Source: Phycisphaerales bacterium UBA2396 (GTDB taxonomy: Bacteria > Planctomycetota > Phycisphaerae > Phycisphaerales > UBA1924). From it: a stretch of 24,492 nucleotides of DNA. Below the pieces are notes generated by a model, which was given only the letters and a program-made list of their open reading frames with translations, was not told where the DNA came from and did not search any database. Location: NCBI GenBank assembly GCA_002343325.1, contig DDSG01000095.1:1-24492 (forward strand). Reading direction: 5' to 3'. The position numbers and the translations under genes were made by a program. Below are positions 6,928-14,705 of this stretch, one piece after another. Position 1 is the first letter of the stretch. Every line of letters begins with the position of its first letter.

Positions 6928-8277
6928 TCAGCGGCGACCGGAGTCGCGGATGACGCGTTCGACTTCTTCGAGCCAGCGGTCGTACTCCTCCTGCGTGCCC
7001 CAGTTGAAGAAGATGAAGTTGGGGTTGTTGCGGACCATGTTGCGGATCATGTTCAGGGCTTCACGGGCCTTGCCGATGAACTTGCCGCGGTTGCTTGGGT
7101 CCTGCTCGGCGCGGGCGCGGCCGATGGCCTCGTTGAGGTTCGCGACATAGCGGCGGAAGTTTGCCTCGTCGATCTTGGTCTGCTGGCGGAACTTGAGGGT
7201 CATCTCCTCGGCCTTGGAGACGGGCCAGATGAAGCGGCGATCCTGCTTGCCGACCCACTCGACCTCGGTGAGGCCCATGGCGCGGGCGAGCTGCTCAAGG
7301 TTGGCGGCGGTGCCACGGGAGAACTTGAACTTGGCGGCGGTGACCGAGTCAAAGGTCAGAATGTTCACGCCGCCGGAGGGGTTGAGAACGTGCTTCCCGG
7401 TGGTGGCATCCTGGTACCAGGTGACCTTGCCGGTGTCGGGATCGATGTCGGCCGAGAGGGCGCCGGTGGGGGGCGAGACGCCCAGCGCGGAGAACCCGGC
7501 CTCGTCGGCGGAGATCTGCATGGCGCGCATGATCTTGGGGTCATAAAGCCCGCGGGCGGAGATCTTCTCCATGGCAAAGAGCAGTTCCTCGAGCTCGCGG
7601 CCCTTCATGGCGACGAGGGAGGCGCCGTAGAACGCGGTGCACCCGCCGTAGTTGCCCTGGGGGGTGAAGTAGATCTCTTCGATGCAGTGGGCGCTCATGG
7701 CGGCCGCGGAGATGGCCGAGTCGATCCAGGCGGCGACGCGGAACTTGGGCTTGAACTCGTTGTGGATGACGTCGGAGATCTTCTGGAGTTCGAGCAGTGC
7801 GCCGCCGCCGGACTTGAAGCGGATCACAACGATGCCGACGTTCTCCTGTTCGAGCAGCGGGATCGCCTGCCGAAGCACATCGGCGGTGCAGTAGATCCCG
7901 ACCATGTTGCCGTTCTCTTCATCGCCGAAGGTGATGACGGCGGCGCGCTTGTTGCGGTCGCCGATGCGGGGCTTGGCCTCTTCGGTGCGTTCGGCGGGCT
8001 TGACGGCGGGCTGGGTGGAGGCGGGGTCTTCCTTCTTCTCGCCCGCGCCCGTGTCGCGCTCGAGCTTCGTGTACTCCGACGGGGTGTACATGATGGTCGC
8101 GCCGCCGGACTTGAACCAGATCACGCCGTCGAGTTCGCGGACGATCTCGCCTTCGAGGACGCGGCCGTCCTTGAGGGTGAGCCGGTCGGCCGCGAAGGCC
8201 GGGTTGACCAGGCAGAGCGTGGCGAGGGCGAGCGCGCCAGCTGCGAGGAATCGAGTGATTCGGCCGAGGGATTTCAT
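6928..8277 (-). CDS. Exported ClpP/NfeD/SppA-fold serine protease-like protein
   Basis: This 449-residue protein has a signal peptide (about 1-30, cleavage near AFA-AD) and a short beta-rich module (LTLKDGRVLEGEIVRELDG, about 33-75). A charged linker leads to a ClpP/crotonase-fold domain (about 112-290). VIRFKSGGGALLELQ matches the oxyanion strand that reads LDTPGG in NfeD/SppA. AAWIDSAISAAAMSAHCIEE with YFTPQGNYGG matches the nucleophile helix; by eye Ser190 falls on the catalytic Ser of NfeD proteases, and Lys225 lies 35 residues on, a fair place for the Lys partner. The C-terminal 130 residues look helical. AGGAG precedes the ATG. It follows its paralogue by 23 bases and ends at a terminator. 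Protease activity and substrate are inferred; relation to NfeD is by fold-level motifs only. Confidence 0.75.
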   Translation of the reverse strand: MKSLGRITRFLAAGALALATLCLVNPAFAADRLTLKDGRVLEGEIVRELDGVIWFKSGGATIMYTPSEYTKLERDTGAGEKKEDPASTQPAVKPAERTEEAKPRIGDRNKRAAVITFGDEENGNMVGIYCTADVLRQAIPLLEQENVGIVVIRFKSGGGALLELQKISDVIHNEFKPKFRVAAWIDSAISAAAMSAHCIEEIYFTPQGNYGGCTAFYGASLVAMKGRELEELLFAMEKISARGLYDPKIMRAMQISADEAGFSALGVSPPTGALSADIDPDTGKVTWYQDATTGKHVLNPSGGVNILTFDSVTAAKFKFSRGTAANLEQLARAMGLTEVEWVGKQDRRFIWPVSKAEEMTLKFRQQTKIDEANFRRYVANLNEAIGRARAEQDPSNRGKFIGKAREALNMIRNMVRNNPNFIFFNWGTQEEYDRWLEEVERVIRDSGRR

Positions 8278-8300
8278 GGGACGTTTCTCCTGCGCTGGGC

Positions 8301-9758
8301 TCAGCGATTGTCGGACATCTGCTGGAACTTGATGCGGTCGATCAGACCGCGGATCTGCACTTCGGGGAACTGATCGGCGAGCACTTCCTCGTACCGGCGG
8401 ATCAGTTCGAGCATCTGGTTGAGTTTGGCGATCTGGGTCGAGCGGGCCTTGGAGCGCTCGTCAAACCCGCCCGGCTCGGCGACGGTCACCTCGTTGTACT
8501 CGCGCCAGAGCGCCTGCAGTCGCTTGGTCGCGTCGGCGACATCGCGGGACCAGCCTTCCATGATCTGCTTGGAGCGGCCGGGAATGATCTTGCCCGTGCG
8601 GTCAAGCCCGAGCTGGAACATCAGATCGTCGAGCGAGTCGGTCGTGCCCTTGGAGATGCGCAGCGTGCGGGCGGTCTTGGAATCGAGCGTGAGCACGTCG
8701 TTGCCGACGGCGCGGACGCGGTCGCCCATGCTGTCGACGTTGGCGCCGGCGCCGTCGTCGGTGAGCAGTATCTCACCCTTGAGCGGGTCGGCCATGCGCT
8801 CGAAGTACTCGATCGAGTCGCCCGTGATCTTCGCCGAGAGGACGAAATCGCGGACGGCCATGGCGTGCAGGAGGCGCGGGTCATACCCGCCCGCGATGAA
8901 CCAGCCGCGGGCGTGACCCAGACGCAGGGAGTACTGCTTGTCGGCCACGACCTTGTCGCCGCGGTTGATCATCTCGGTGAGGTAGCCGATGCCGCCGATG
9001 CGGGCCTCGCTCGACATGTAGATGTTGGGGCAGACGAAGGGCAGGAGCGAAGCGCCGCCCATGGCCTGCTTGACCCAGAAGACAACCTTGGGCTGCTTGG
9101 GCCACTGCTTGGGGATTTCTTCGACGAAGATGGGCGTGATCGCCTCGGCGCGGAAGATCTGGTCGAAGAGGCCGGCCACGTCGTTCTGGACTTCGCTGCC
9201 GTCACGCATCTTGATCTCGTTCTCGAGCATGAAGATGATGACGTCGGCCTTGTTGTCCTGCGCGTCCTTGATCGCGCGACGGATCGGTGTCTGCGTGATG
9301 TCCGTCCCGAATTCACCCTTGAGCTCTGCGTAGTACACGCGAACCTGGTCGCCGGCGGCGGCGGGCTCGGGCTTGGTCTCGCGGGCGGGAGTCTTCGTGT
9401 CCGCCGGGTTGGCGGCTGGGGTCGCGGGAGTCTTGCTCGAGCCCTCGGTCTTCTTGCCGCGGCGGATCGAGAGGATGTCCGACTTGGCGTACTCGGTCTC
9501 GAAAGGGATGCCGTACTTCACGCCCTTGATGCGGACCTTGGAGTCGGTCTCTTCAAGGATCGTGCCGCGAATCTCGAGGTTGGTGCCTTTCATGACCAGA
9601 ACGTCTTCCTCGTCGGCGGCGGCGGTGGTCTTGGAATCCGACGCGCCCTGGGCGTGCGCGATCCCGCCTGTGGCCGCAGCCAGACCAACGATCGCCAAGC
9701 CCGCCAGGCGGGCCAGCCGCTCGATGCTCCACCCGTCTTTGCATTCAACCTTCGGCAT
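8301..9758 (-). CDS. Exported ClpP/NfeD-fold paralogue, probably catalytically dead
   Basis: This 485-residue protein is a distant paralogue of the next gene, with the same order: signal peptide (about 1-37, AHAQG), beta-rich module (about 53-101, with EIRGTILEETDSKVRIKG), low-complexity Pro/Ala/Lys linker, ClpP-fold domain (from about 140) and helical tail. In a gap-free match VVFWVKQAMGGASLLP aligns with VAAWIDSAISAAAMSA. The position of the candidate nucleophile Ser190 is Gly234, while the Lys 35 residues later is kept (Lys269). The glycine-rich oxyanion stretch is replaced by MLENEIKMRDG. It may thus be a scaffold or regulator of its partner. ATG 9758 is chosen over the in-frame ATG at 9797 because AGGGAGGT lies just before it and the signal peptide then starts properly. 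Confidence 0.72.
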   Translation of the reverse strand: MPKVECKDGWSIERLARLAGLAIVGLAAATGGIAHAQGASDSKTTAAADEEDVLVMKGTNLEIRGTILEETDSKVRIKGVKYGIPFETEYAKSDILSIRRGKKTEGSSKTPATPAANPADTKTPARETKPEPAAAGDQVRVYYAELKGEFGTDITQTPIRRAIKDAQDNKADVIIFMLENEIKMRDGSEVQNDVAGLFDQIFRAEAITPIFVEEIPKQWPKQPKVVFWVKQAMGGASLLPFVCPNIYMSSEARIGGIGYLTEMINRGDKVVADKQYSLRLGHARGWFIAGGYDPRLLHAMAVRDFVLSAKITGDSIEYFERMADPLKGEILLTDDGAGANVDSMGDRVRAVGNDVLTLDSKTARTLRISKGTTDSLDDLMFQLGLDRTGKIIPGRSKQIMEGWSRDVADATKRLQALWREYNEVTVAEPGGFDERSKARSTQIAKLNQMLELIRRYEEVLADQFPEVQIRGLIDRIKFQQMSDNR

Positions 9759-9764
9759 GCGTTG

Positions 9765-9772
9765 ACCTCCCT
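9765..9772 (-). promoter_or_regulatory. Shine-Dalgarno deciding the start at 9758
   Basis: AGGGAGGT on the minus strand ends six bases before the ATG at 9758. The longer in-frame start at 9797 lies upstream of it and has no such site. Confidence 0.75.
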
Positions 9773-9821
9773 GAACGGATGCCCAGTCTCGGGCCATCCT
9801 GTAAGGACTTTGTTTGTATCC

Positions 9822-9852
9822 CTCGACAATTGCCTGTCGAGCCCGCAGTATA
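9822..9852 (-). promoter_or_regulatory. Putative -10 box with hairpin at the transcript start
   Basis: TATACT (9847-9852, minus strand) is a five-of-six match to a -10 box; no good -35 is seen. Directly downstream CTCGACA (9835-9841) and TGTCGAG (9822-9828) form a perfect 7-base stem with a 6-base loop. The expected start lies around 9840, so the hairpin would be the first bases of the mRNA of the ClpP-fold gene pair, as a 5' stabiliser or as a DNA operator. Confidence 0.4.
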
Positions 9853-9904
9853 CGAGCGTCGGGGGTTGGTCCGCCCTTCCGCCGCGAGCCGCAAAACCCA
9901 ACGG

Positions 9905-11170
9905 TTAGACGATCCGGCGGCGTGCGAGTTCCACGGCGGCCGGCCGATCGTGCAGATCACCCCTTAACTGGGCATTATACAGATCGTCAAGAATTGACTT
10001 GAAAAGGGGGCCCGGTTTGGCGCCCAGAGCGATGAGGTCGTCGCCGGTGAGGAGCGGTGGGGGTGCGAGGCCGATGCCGTCGGATCGCAGAACGGCGAGG
10101 CGTGCATCAGCCCGGGCGGCGAGCTCGGGGTCCCGCACGGCGAGGAGCGAGAGCGCCCAGGAAAAGCGCGCGTCCGCGGCGATCCGTTTCTGTGCGTGCA
10201 TCTCGAGATTCAGCCACTGATCCCGAAGGATCGCGTGGTGGGCGAGAATGCGGGAGAGGTCAACATGCTCTTCGTTGCTGAGGCAGAGGGAGCGGCGGTA
10301 GCGGTTCGCGAGCCCACTGTCGGGCAACAAAGGTGTCGCGCGGTCGAGGGCCAGGGCGGCGAGCATCGCGGGGAAGGGCGCGTCGCTCGGGAGCCGGCGG
10401 ACATGATCGAGTGACGGGGAGAGGGGCTTCTCATCGAGCACGGCGGCGTCGAGGGCGAGATCGTGCATGAGGGCGATGCCCCGAACGCGCCCCGTGGAGG
10501 CGTGCATGGTGCGCAGTTCATCGCCGATGCGTTCGCGGGAAACGCCCCGGAGTTCGGAGGCGTGCCGACGGATGGCATCGGCGGTGGCAGGATCGACACG
10601 GAAGTCGAGTCGGCCTGCGAGTCGTGCGGCACGCAGGGCCCGGAGGTGATCCTCGGCGAGACGGCGATCCGGATCGCCAACGGCACGGAGCACTCGGGCG
10701 TGCAGATCGGCCAACCCGCCGACGAAATCGATGACACGTGCGTCGGAGTGCGGGGGCTGGAGCGGGTCGAGGAAGAGGGCGTTGACCGTGAAATCCCGGC
10801 GTTTGGCGTCCTCCTCCGGGGTGCTGAAGCGGACGGAGTCGGGCCGACGGCTGTCGGAGTAGGACCCGTCGGCGCGGAAGGTGGCGACTTCGATGACGTG
10901 GCCGGCGTCCTTGACGAGGATGACGCCGAAGGACGCACCGACGGCCGCGGTGCGACGGAAGAGCGAGCGGATGCGGTCCGGGGTTGCGTCGGTGGCGACA
11001 TCGAAATCACTGGCGGGCAGGCCCAGAAGTTCGTCGCGGACACACCCACCGGCGAGGTAGGCCTCGTGCCCGGAGTCGCGGAGCGTGCGGATGATCTCCA
11101 CCGCGACGTCGCGGGCGGTTGGGCCTGGCGGAGATGGCAGCGACGGGTCGGGCATGCGTAGCGAGGACAT
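9905..11170 (-). CDS. CCA tRNA nucleotidyltransferase / poly(A) polymerase family protein
   Basis: This 421-residue protein is a class II tRNA nucleotidyltransferase-like enzyme, which adds or repairs the 3' CCA of tRNAs. The head has AYLAGGCVRDELLG followed by SDFDVATDATPD, whose Asp-x-Asp pair binds the catalytic metals. KRRDFTVNALFLDP and FVGGLADLHARVLRAVGDP follow, then EDHLRALRAARLAGRLDF, all in family order. The C-terminal half is helical and divergent. Poly(A) polymerase I shares these motifs, so nucleotide specificity is not settled. The start is ATG 11170, sharing one base with the stop of the upstream gene (TAATG), which implies coupled translation. An open frame continues upstream to 11548, but that part lies antisense-free inside the upstream gene in another frame and shows no similarity. 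Confidence 0.92.
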   Translation of the reverse strand: MSSLRMPDPSLPSPPGPTARDVAVEIIRTLRDSGHEAYLAGGCVRDELLGLPASDFDVATDATPDRIRSLFRRTAAVGASFGVILVKDAGHVIEVATFRADGSYSDSRRPDSVRFSTPEEDAKRRDFTVNALFLDPLQPPHSDARVIDFVGGLADLHARVLRAVGDPDRRLAEDHLRALRAARLAGRLDFRVDPATADAIRRHASELRGVSRERIGDELRTMHASTGRVRGIALMHDLALDAAVLDEKPLSPSLDHVRRLPSDAPFPAMLAALALDRATPLLPDSGLANRYRRSLCLSNEEHVDLSRILAHHAILRDQWLNLEMHAQKRIAADARFSWALSLLAVRDPELAARADARLAVLRSDGIGLAPPPLLTGDDLIALGAKPGPLFKSILDDLYNAQLRGDLHDRPAAVELARRRIV

Positions 11171-12927
11171 TATCGACCGGCGGCGGCCTGTTCGATGACG
11201 CGGTCGAGAATGTCGGTCGTTCCGTCGGTCCACCGGGGCAGCCGCCGCCCGTTGACGAACAGCGCGGGAACTTGCGCGAGGTTCAGCGATCTGGCGAGCT
11301 CGACGTCGCGGGCCACGGCCGTGGTCGCGTCGGGCGAGTCGCGCAGGGCGAACGCGGCTTTCGTGTCCGCGGGAATCGCGTCGAGGAGCTCTCGTACGCC
11401 GGCGTCGGAATAGGAGCGATGGTTCGCCAGCGTCCAGCGCGTGAGGTCGACGGCGGCGCGGGGGCCCGCGACGATCGCGGCGGCCTCGATCATGCGGGCC
11501 ATCCGGCACGCCAGCGGGTGAATGCGGCGAGAAACCGCCGGGTTGCACGCCGGATCGGCGGGAAAGTGGCGGACGCTGTAGCGAAGGTCGTTTCGTTGCG
11601 TGGCCAGAGCGCGAAGCCGTGCATCGAGGGCGGCGGCGTTGTCGTCCTGAAGGCTCACGAAGAGCACCACCTCGACCGTGGGCGATGGGGATCCGACCGC
11701 GCGATCGGCGTCGACGGGGATCGTGCGTCGGGCTTCGAGCCGCCAGTCGTCGATCATCTTCTCCGCGGCGTCGGGTGGGGCCTTGGGTGCTGCGGCGGGG
11801 GCGCTGGCGGCCGCGTTGATTGCGATCGACAGGGCGTCGGGCGCGTTCCAGCCACGCAGCTCCGTGTTGTTGATGAAGATCATCGGCGTCTGCCGGATCC
11901 CCAGGGACAGGGCCTTGTCCACGTCCGAACGAACCAGTTCGAGCGTGCGGGGTGCTTGCATCTCGGCGAGGATCGGCCCGGGATCAAGCCCGAGTTGCGT
12001 CAGGCCTTGCGTGACTTCGCGATCGGTGAACGAGCCGCCGCGAGCGACGAGCCAGTCGTGGACACTCCAGAACGCTTCGGGTCCGTTGATGATGCCGGCC
12101 GCTTCGGCGAGCCGTGCGGCCCAGCACCCGTTGGGCTGGGTGGTGGTGGTGATGGCGCGGTTGCAGTCGGAGCAGAACGGGAAGTGCAGGACGGACATGG
12201 CGGTGTCGCGGCGCGAGCGCACGATCGCGGCCAATTGGTCCTCGATGCGTCGGCAGTCCGGGCATTGGTAGCCCATGATGGCGACCACGCGGACCGTGGC
12301 GTCGGATGGGCCGCGCCAGAAACGCCCGGCGAGTGTCGGTGTGGTGGTCGGTGTGCCGGCCGCGAGCGAAGAGCGTGACTGTTCCAGCTCGAGCGAGTCT
12401 CTCGCGGCGGCCCGAGACCTCTGAACCTGGACCGCTGCCCCCAGCGCGAGAACAACCACGCCGAAAGCCACGGACGGCAAGGCGAGGCGTCCGGGGGGCA
12501 ATGTCGGCTGAACGGATCGCCTTTCGAGGAGCGCCCACAGGGTCAGGGCCGAGGCGTGGGTGAGGAGGCAGTAGGGGCAGGCGATTTGTTCGGCGACACT
12601 GATACCTATATAGAGGACGGCGGCGAGGGCGGCGGCGCGGGCGGCCCAGCGGGCCGGATGCGGGATGGAACGGTGCCGCCAGACCCAAAGACCGACGACC
12701 GCGGCGGCGAAATAGGCGGCGGCGAGGCACGCGACCGGGAGGCCAATCCCCGGAACAGAGGACCATGCTGAGGCGGCGGCGCGGTCGCAGTTTCCGCCCG
12801 GGGCGCAGCCGGGGGCGTTGAGCCCGAGAACAGCGGGCATGGCGAGGATGAGAGAGGCGGCCAGGCCGAGCGAGGCGGCGGCGAAGGTGGCGGCGCGGAA
12901 TCGCGGATTGGAGACAGGTTGAGCCAT
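11170..12927 (-). CDS. VKOR - DsbA-like - DsbA-like fusion, disulfide-forming enzyme
   Basis: This 585-residue protein fuses three parts. Residues about 12-165 form a multi-helix VKOR domain: loop Cys47 (NCDRAAASAWSSVPGIGLP) and the membrane active site CPYC (117-120). Residues about 195-385 form a DsbA/thioredoxin-like domain with CPDC (222-225), a further CSDC (252-255) and a cis-Pro loop in IRQTPMIFINN. A second thioredoxin-like domain (about 405-585) keeps the fold pattern (LAQVPALFVNGRRL) but reads SLQDDNAA where CxxC should be. VKOR reoxidises a DsbA-type partner using quinone, so this enzyme probably introduces disulfides into exported proteins, such as the Cys-rich secreted protein encoded divergently. 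TACACT (12937-12942, minus strand) lies nine bases before the ATG, hinting at a very short or absent leader. The pairing with the CCA enzyme is by overlap only. Confidence 0.88.
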   Translation of the reverse strand: MAQPVSNPRFRAATFAAASLGLAASLILAMPAVLGLNAPGCAPGGNCDRAAASAWSSVPGIGLPVACLAAAYFAAAVVGLWVWRHRSIPHPARWAARAAALAAVLYIGISVAEQIACPYCLLTHASALTLWALLERRSVQPTLPPGRLALPSVAFGVVVLALGAAVQVQRSRAAARDSLELEQSRSSLAAGTPTTTPTLAGRFWRGPSDATVRVVAIMGYQCPDCRRIEDQLAAIVRSRRDTAMSVLHFPFCSDCNRAITTTTQPNGCWAARLAEAAGIINGPEAFWSVHDWLVARGGSFTDREVTQGLTQLGLDPGPILAEMQAPRTLELVRSDVDKALSLGIRQTPMIFINNTELRGWNAPDALSIAINAAASAPAAAPKAPPDAAEKMIDDWRLEARRTIPVDADRAVGSPSPTVEVVLFVSLQDDNAAALDARLRALATQRNDLRYSVRHFPADPACNPAVSRRIHPLACRMARMIEAAAIVAGPRAAVDLTRWTLANHRSYSDAGVRELLDAIPADTKAAFALRDSPDATTAVARDVELARSLNLAQVPALFVNGRRLPRWTDGTTDILDRVIEQAAAGR

Positions 12928-13005
12928 TCCGAGTGGAGTGTAAAGGGCGATGGGAACAGGTGGGGATCGCGGGCCGGATGGTGGGTGGTGCGGGGATCTC
13001 GGACC

Positions 13006-13050
13006 GGAGAACCCCGGAAGGTGACTGAAGAGGCGTGACGGGGGTTCTCC
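13006..13050. repeat. Spaced 10-base inverted repeat in divergent spacer
   Basis: GGAGAACCCC (13006-13015) and GGGGTTCTCC (13041-13050) are perfect reverse complements with 25 bases between. It lies in the 197-base spacer between the divergent VKOR fusion and the Cys-rich secreted protein. The long spacer suits a two-site operator or a looped RNA. No clear promoter hexamers were found in this spacer. Confidence 0.5.
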
Positions 13051-13085
13051 TTGTCGCGGTGATCGGTTAGTCTGAACGAGAGCAT

Positions 13086-13107
13086 GGCCACGGGATGTGT
13101 CGTGGCC
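13086..13107 (+). repeat. Leader hairpin before the Cys-rich secreted protein
   Basis: GGCCACG (13086-13092) pairs with CGTGGCC (13101-13107) around an 8-base loop. The Shine-Dalgarno GGAGGG (13113-13118) starts five bases later, so the hairpin would sit immediately before the ribosome site. Confidence 0.4.
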
Positions 13108-13124
13108 CGAGCGGAGGGTGAGCG

Positions 13125-14636
13125 ATGCGCGTGTGCAGGGACGTTGTGCGTGGGTTGCTGGCGTTGGCGTGTGTGGGGTCGGCGTGGGGGCAGGTTCCCG
13201 CCGGGCGTTTCGATGGGGAGGAGATCCGGCTGAGCGGTCTGGGCGTGCTGCGGGTGACGCCTCGCGGGGTGGTGAACGAGCTGCCCGGGTTGCCTCGGGC
13301 GTGCAACGCCGTGGCGAGCCATACGGACGCGAACTTTGAGGGCGGGTCGTTCGTGGTGCAGGCGGGGTTTGCGCAGGGCGAGATGTTCGCGGCGACGTAC
13401 ACGGTGCCGGCGGGCGAGTGGCCGATCAAGCACAACATGACCGAGGTGATCGTTGCGACGAGTTCGACGATCGTCCCGACGGTGACGCAATGGTCGTTGC
13501 TGTTTTACGAGGGCGAGCCGGGGACGGGGACTCTTGTGGCGACGTATTCCTCGGATGGGGATTTGTTGCCTCACATTCAGATCCCGGCGGGGACGGCGGG
13601 CGTGAATCTGCAGTTTCTGATCGATCCGAACGATCCGGAGCAGATCATTCTGAACAACAACGGGTCGAACAAGTTCACGGTGGCGTTCCGGATCGACCGG
13701 CACAACACGCCGCCGTCGAACCCGTGCCTGAACTCGCCGGATCCGCGTCGCAACGCGTTCCCGGTGACGGACGTGTCGGGGCTTGCGCAGGCGTCGGCGA
13801 CGTGGCTGTTCGGGCTGAACTGCGGCTCGTTCGGGTGTCCGCCCAACGGCGGGTGGGCGCGGTTCTCGCAGCTCGTGACGGGGTGTCGGCCGACGGGCGA
13901 CTGGGTGAGCCGGACGACGTGGTCGAGCGTGAACTGCCAGCCGGGCGTCGGTGCGTGCTGCCTGCCGAGTGGGGCGTGCGAGATCATGACGGTGAATGAC
14001 TGTCAGGCGGCCGGCGGGACCTTCGCCGGTGACGGAACGTCGTGCGCGGGGCGGAACTGCCCGGCGGCGAACGGGGCGTGCTGCTTCTCGGGCGGGTTCT
14101 GCCTGCAGTTGACGGAAGCGAACTGCCTCGGGGCGGGCGGTTCGTGGGCCGGCGCGAATACGGCGTGCGGGAACGGGAACACGTGCCCGACGGGCGCGTG
14201 CTGCCTGCCGGATGGGACGTGCATCACGGGCACGACACTGGCAACATGCACGGAGCAGGGCGGAACGTTCCGTGGCGTTGGGACGACCTGCGCGGGCGCG
14301 AATTGCCCGCAGCCGCAGGGCGCGTGCTGCTTCAGCACGGGGTTCTGCATCCAGCTCACGCAGGCGGAGTGCGCCGGCGCGGGCGGGTCGTGGGGAGGCC
14401 CGCAGACCACGTGCTCGGACTCCAACGGCAACGGGCAGGCGGACATCTGCGAGACGTCGTGCGCGGCGGACTTCAACGGCGACGGCTTCTTGGATTTCTT
14501 CGACTTCGACGAGTTCGCCGTCTGCTTCGAGGGCGGGTCGTGCCCGCCGGGCAAGTCGGCGGACTTCAACGAGGACGGCTTTGCGGACTTCTTTGATTAT
14601 GATGCGTTCATCGGCGCCTTCGAGACGGGGTGCTGA
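13125..14636 (+). CDS. Secreted Cys-rich repeat protein with GC-type dockerin tail
   Basis: This 503-residue exported protein has a signal peptide (about 1-22, ending SAWG-Q). A roughly 240-residue N-terminal domain of mostly beta character follows, without recognised family. Residues 276-441 hold four Cys-rich repeats of about 40 residues, each starting GACC, with alternating versions (GACCLPxGxC and GACCFSxGFC). The last repeat runs into SDSNGNGQADICE, a calcium-loop-like stretch. The tail (447-503) has two EF-hand-like loops, DFNGDGFLDFFD and DFNEDGFADFFD, and ends Gly-Cys: the GC-type dockerin tail of planctomycetes, thought to anchor or sort secreted proteins. GGAGGG six bases before the ATG supports the start. 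About 30 Cys residues imply disulfide bonding, which the divergent VKOR-DsbA fusion could supply. Actual role unknown. Confidence 0.88.
   Translation: MRVCRDVVRGLLALACVGSAWGQVPAGRFDGEEIRLSGLGVLRVTPRGVVNELPGLPRACNAVASHTDANFEGGSFVVQAGFAQGEMFAATYTVPAGEWPIKHNMTEVIVATSSTIVPTVTQWSLLFYEGEPGTGTLVATYSSDGDLLPHIQIPAGTAGVNLQFLIDPNDPEQIILNNNGSNKFTVAFRIDRHNTPPSNPCLNSPDPRRNAFPVTDVSGLAQASATWLFGLNCGSFGCPPNGGWARFSQLVTGCRPTGDWVSRTTWSSVNCQPGVGACCLPSGACEIMTVNDCQAAGGTFAGDGTSCAGRNCPAANGACCFSGGFCLQLTEANCLGAGGSWAGANTACGNGNTCPTGACCLPDGTCITGTTLATCTEQGGTFRGVGTTCAGANCPQPQGACCFSTGFCIQLTQAECAGAGGSWGGPQTTCSDSNGNGQADICETSCAADFNGDGFLDFFDFDEFAVCFEGGSCPPGKSADFNEDGFADFFDYDAFIGAFETGC
13950..14450 (+). repeat. Four tandem Cys-rich repeats, alternating two types
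   Basis: Units begin at 13950, 14073, 14193 and 14319 (about 120-126 bases each). Units 1 and 3 encode GACCLPxGxC; units 2 and 4 encode GACCFSxGFC followed by QLT and CxGAGGSW. The L-F-L-F order suggests duplication of a two-unit block. Confidence 0.85.
14463..14633 (+). repeat. Dispersed dockerin-coding repeat, copy 1
   Basis: It encodes the two-loop dockerin tail of the Cys-rich protein (DFNGDGFLDFFDFDEF, then DFNEDGFADFFDYDAF). It is closely similar, at DNA level as well, to the copies at 16092-16259 and 20137-20307. Confidence 0.85.
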
Positions 14637-14658
14637 GGCGGGATTCGAGGAATACGCC

Positions 14659-14694
14659 GAAGGTCGGGGCGGGCCCCGGCCTTCGTGCGTTTTG
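14659..14694 (+). terminator. Hairpin terminator between the Cys-rich protein and subtilisin genes
   Basis: An 11-base-pair stem (14659-14669 with 14674-14684, one G-U pair; GAAGGTCGGGG left arm) with a 4-base loop is followed by GTGCGTTTT. It lies 22 bases past the stop. It touches the Shine-Dalgarno of the next gene, so it may also act as an attenuator. Confidence 0.55.
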
Positions 14695-14698
14695 TGGA
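14695..14698 (+). promoter_or_regulatory. Shine-Dalgarno deciding the start at 14706
   Basis: GGAG lies seven bases before ATG 14706 but only one base before ATG 14700, and after the in-frame GTG 14685. It therefore favours 14706. Confidence 0.6.
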
Positions 14699-14705
14699 GA
14701 TGCGT

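Noticed and set aside
11171..11548. N-terminal extension of the CCA-adding enzyme frame
   Set aside because: It overlaps the VKOR fusion gene in another frame and has Arg/Gly/Pro-rich composition; ATG 11170 in a TAATG overlap gives the normal family length.
13006..13050. GGAGAACCCC/GGGGTTCTCC as a terminator
   Set aside because: No gene on either strand ends here; both flanking genes start from this spacer, and there is no U-tract.
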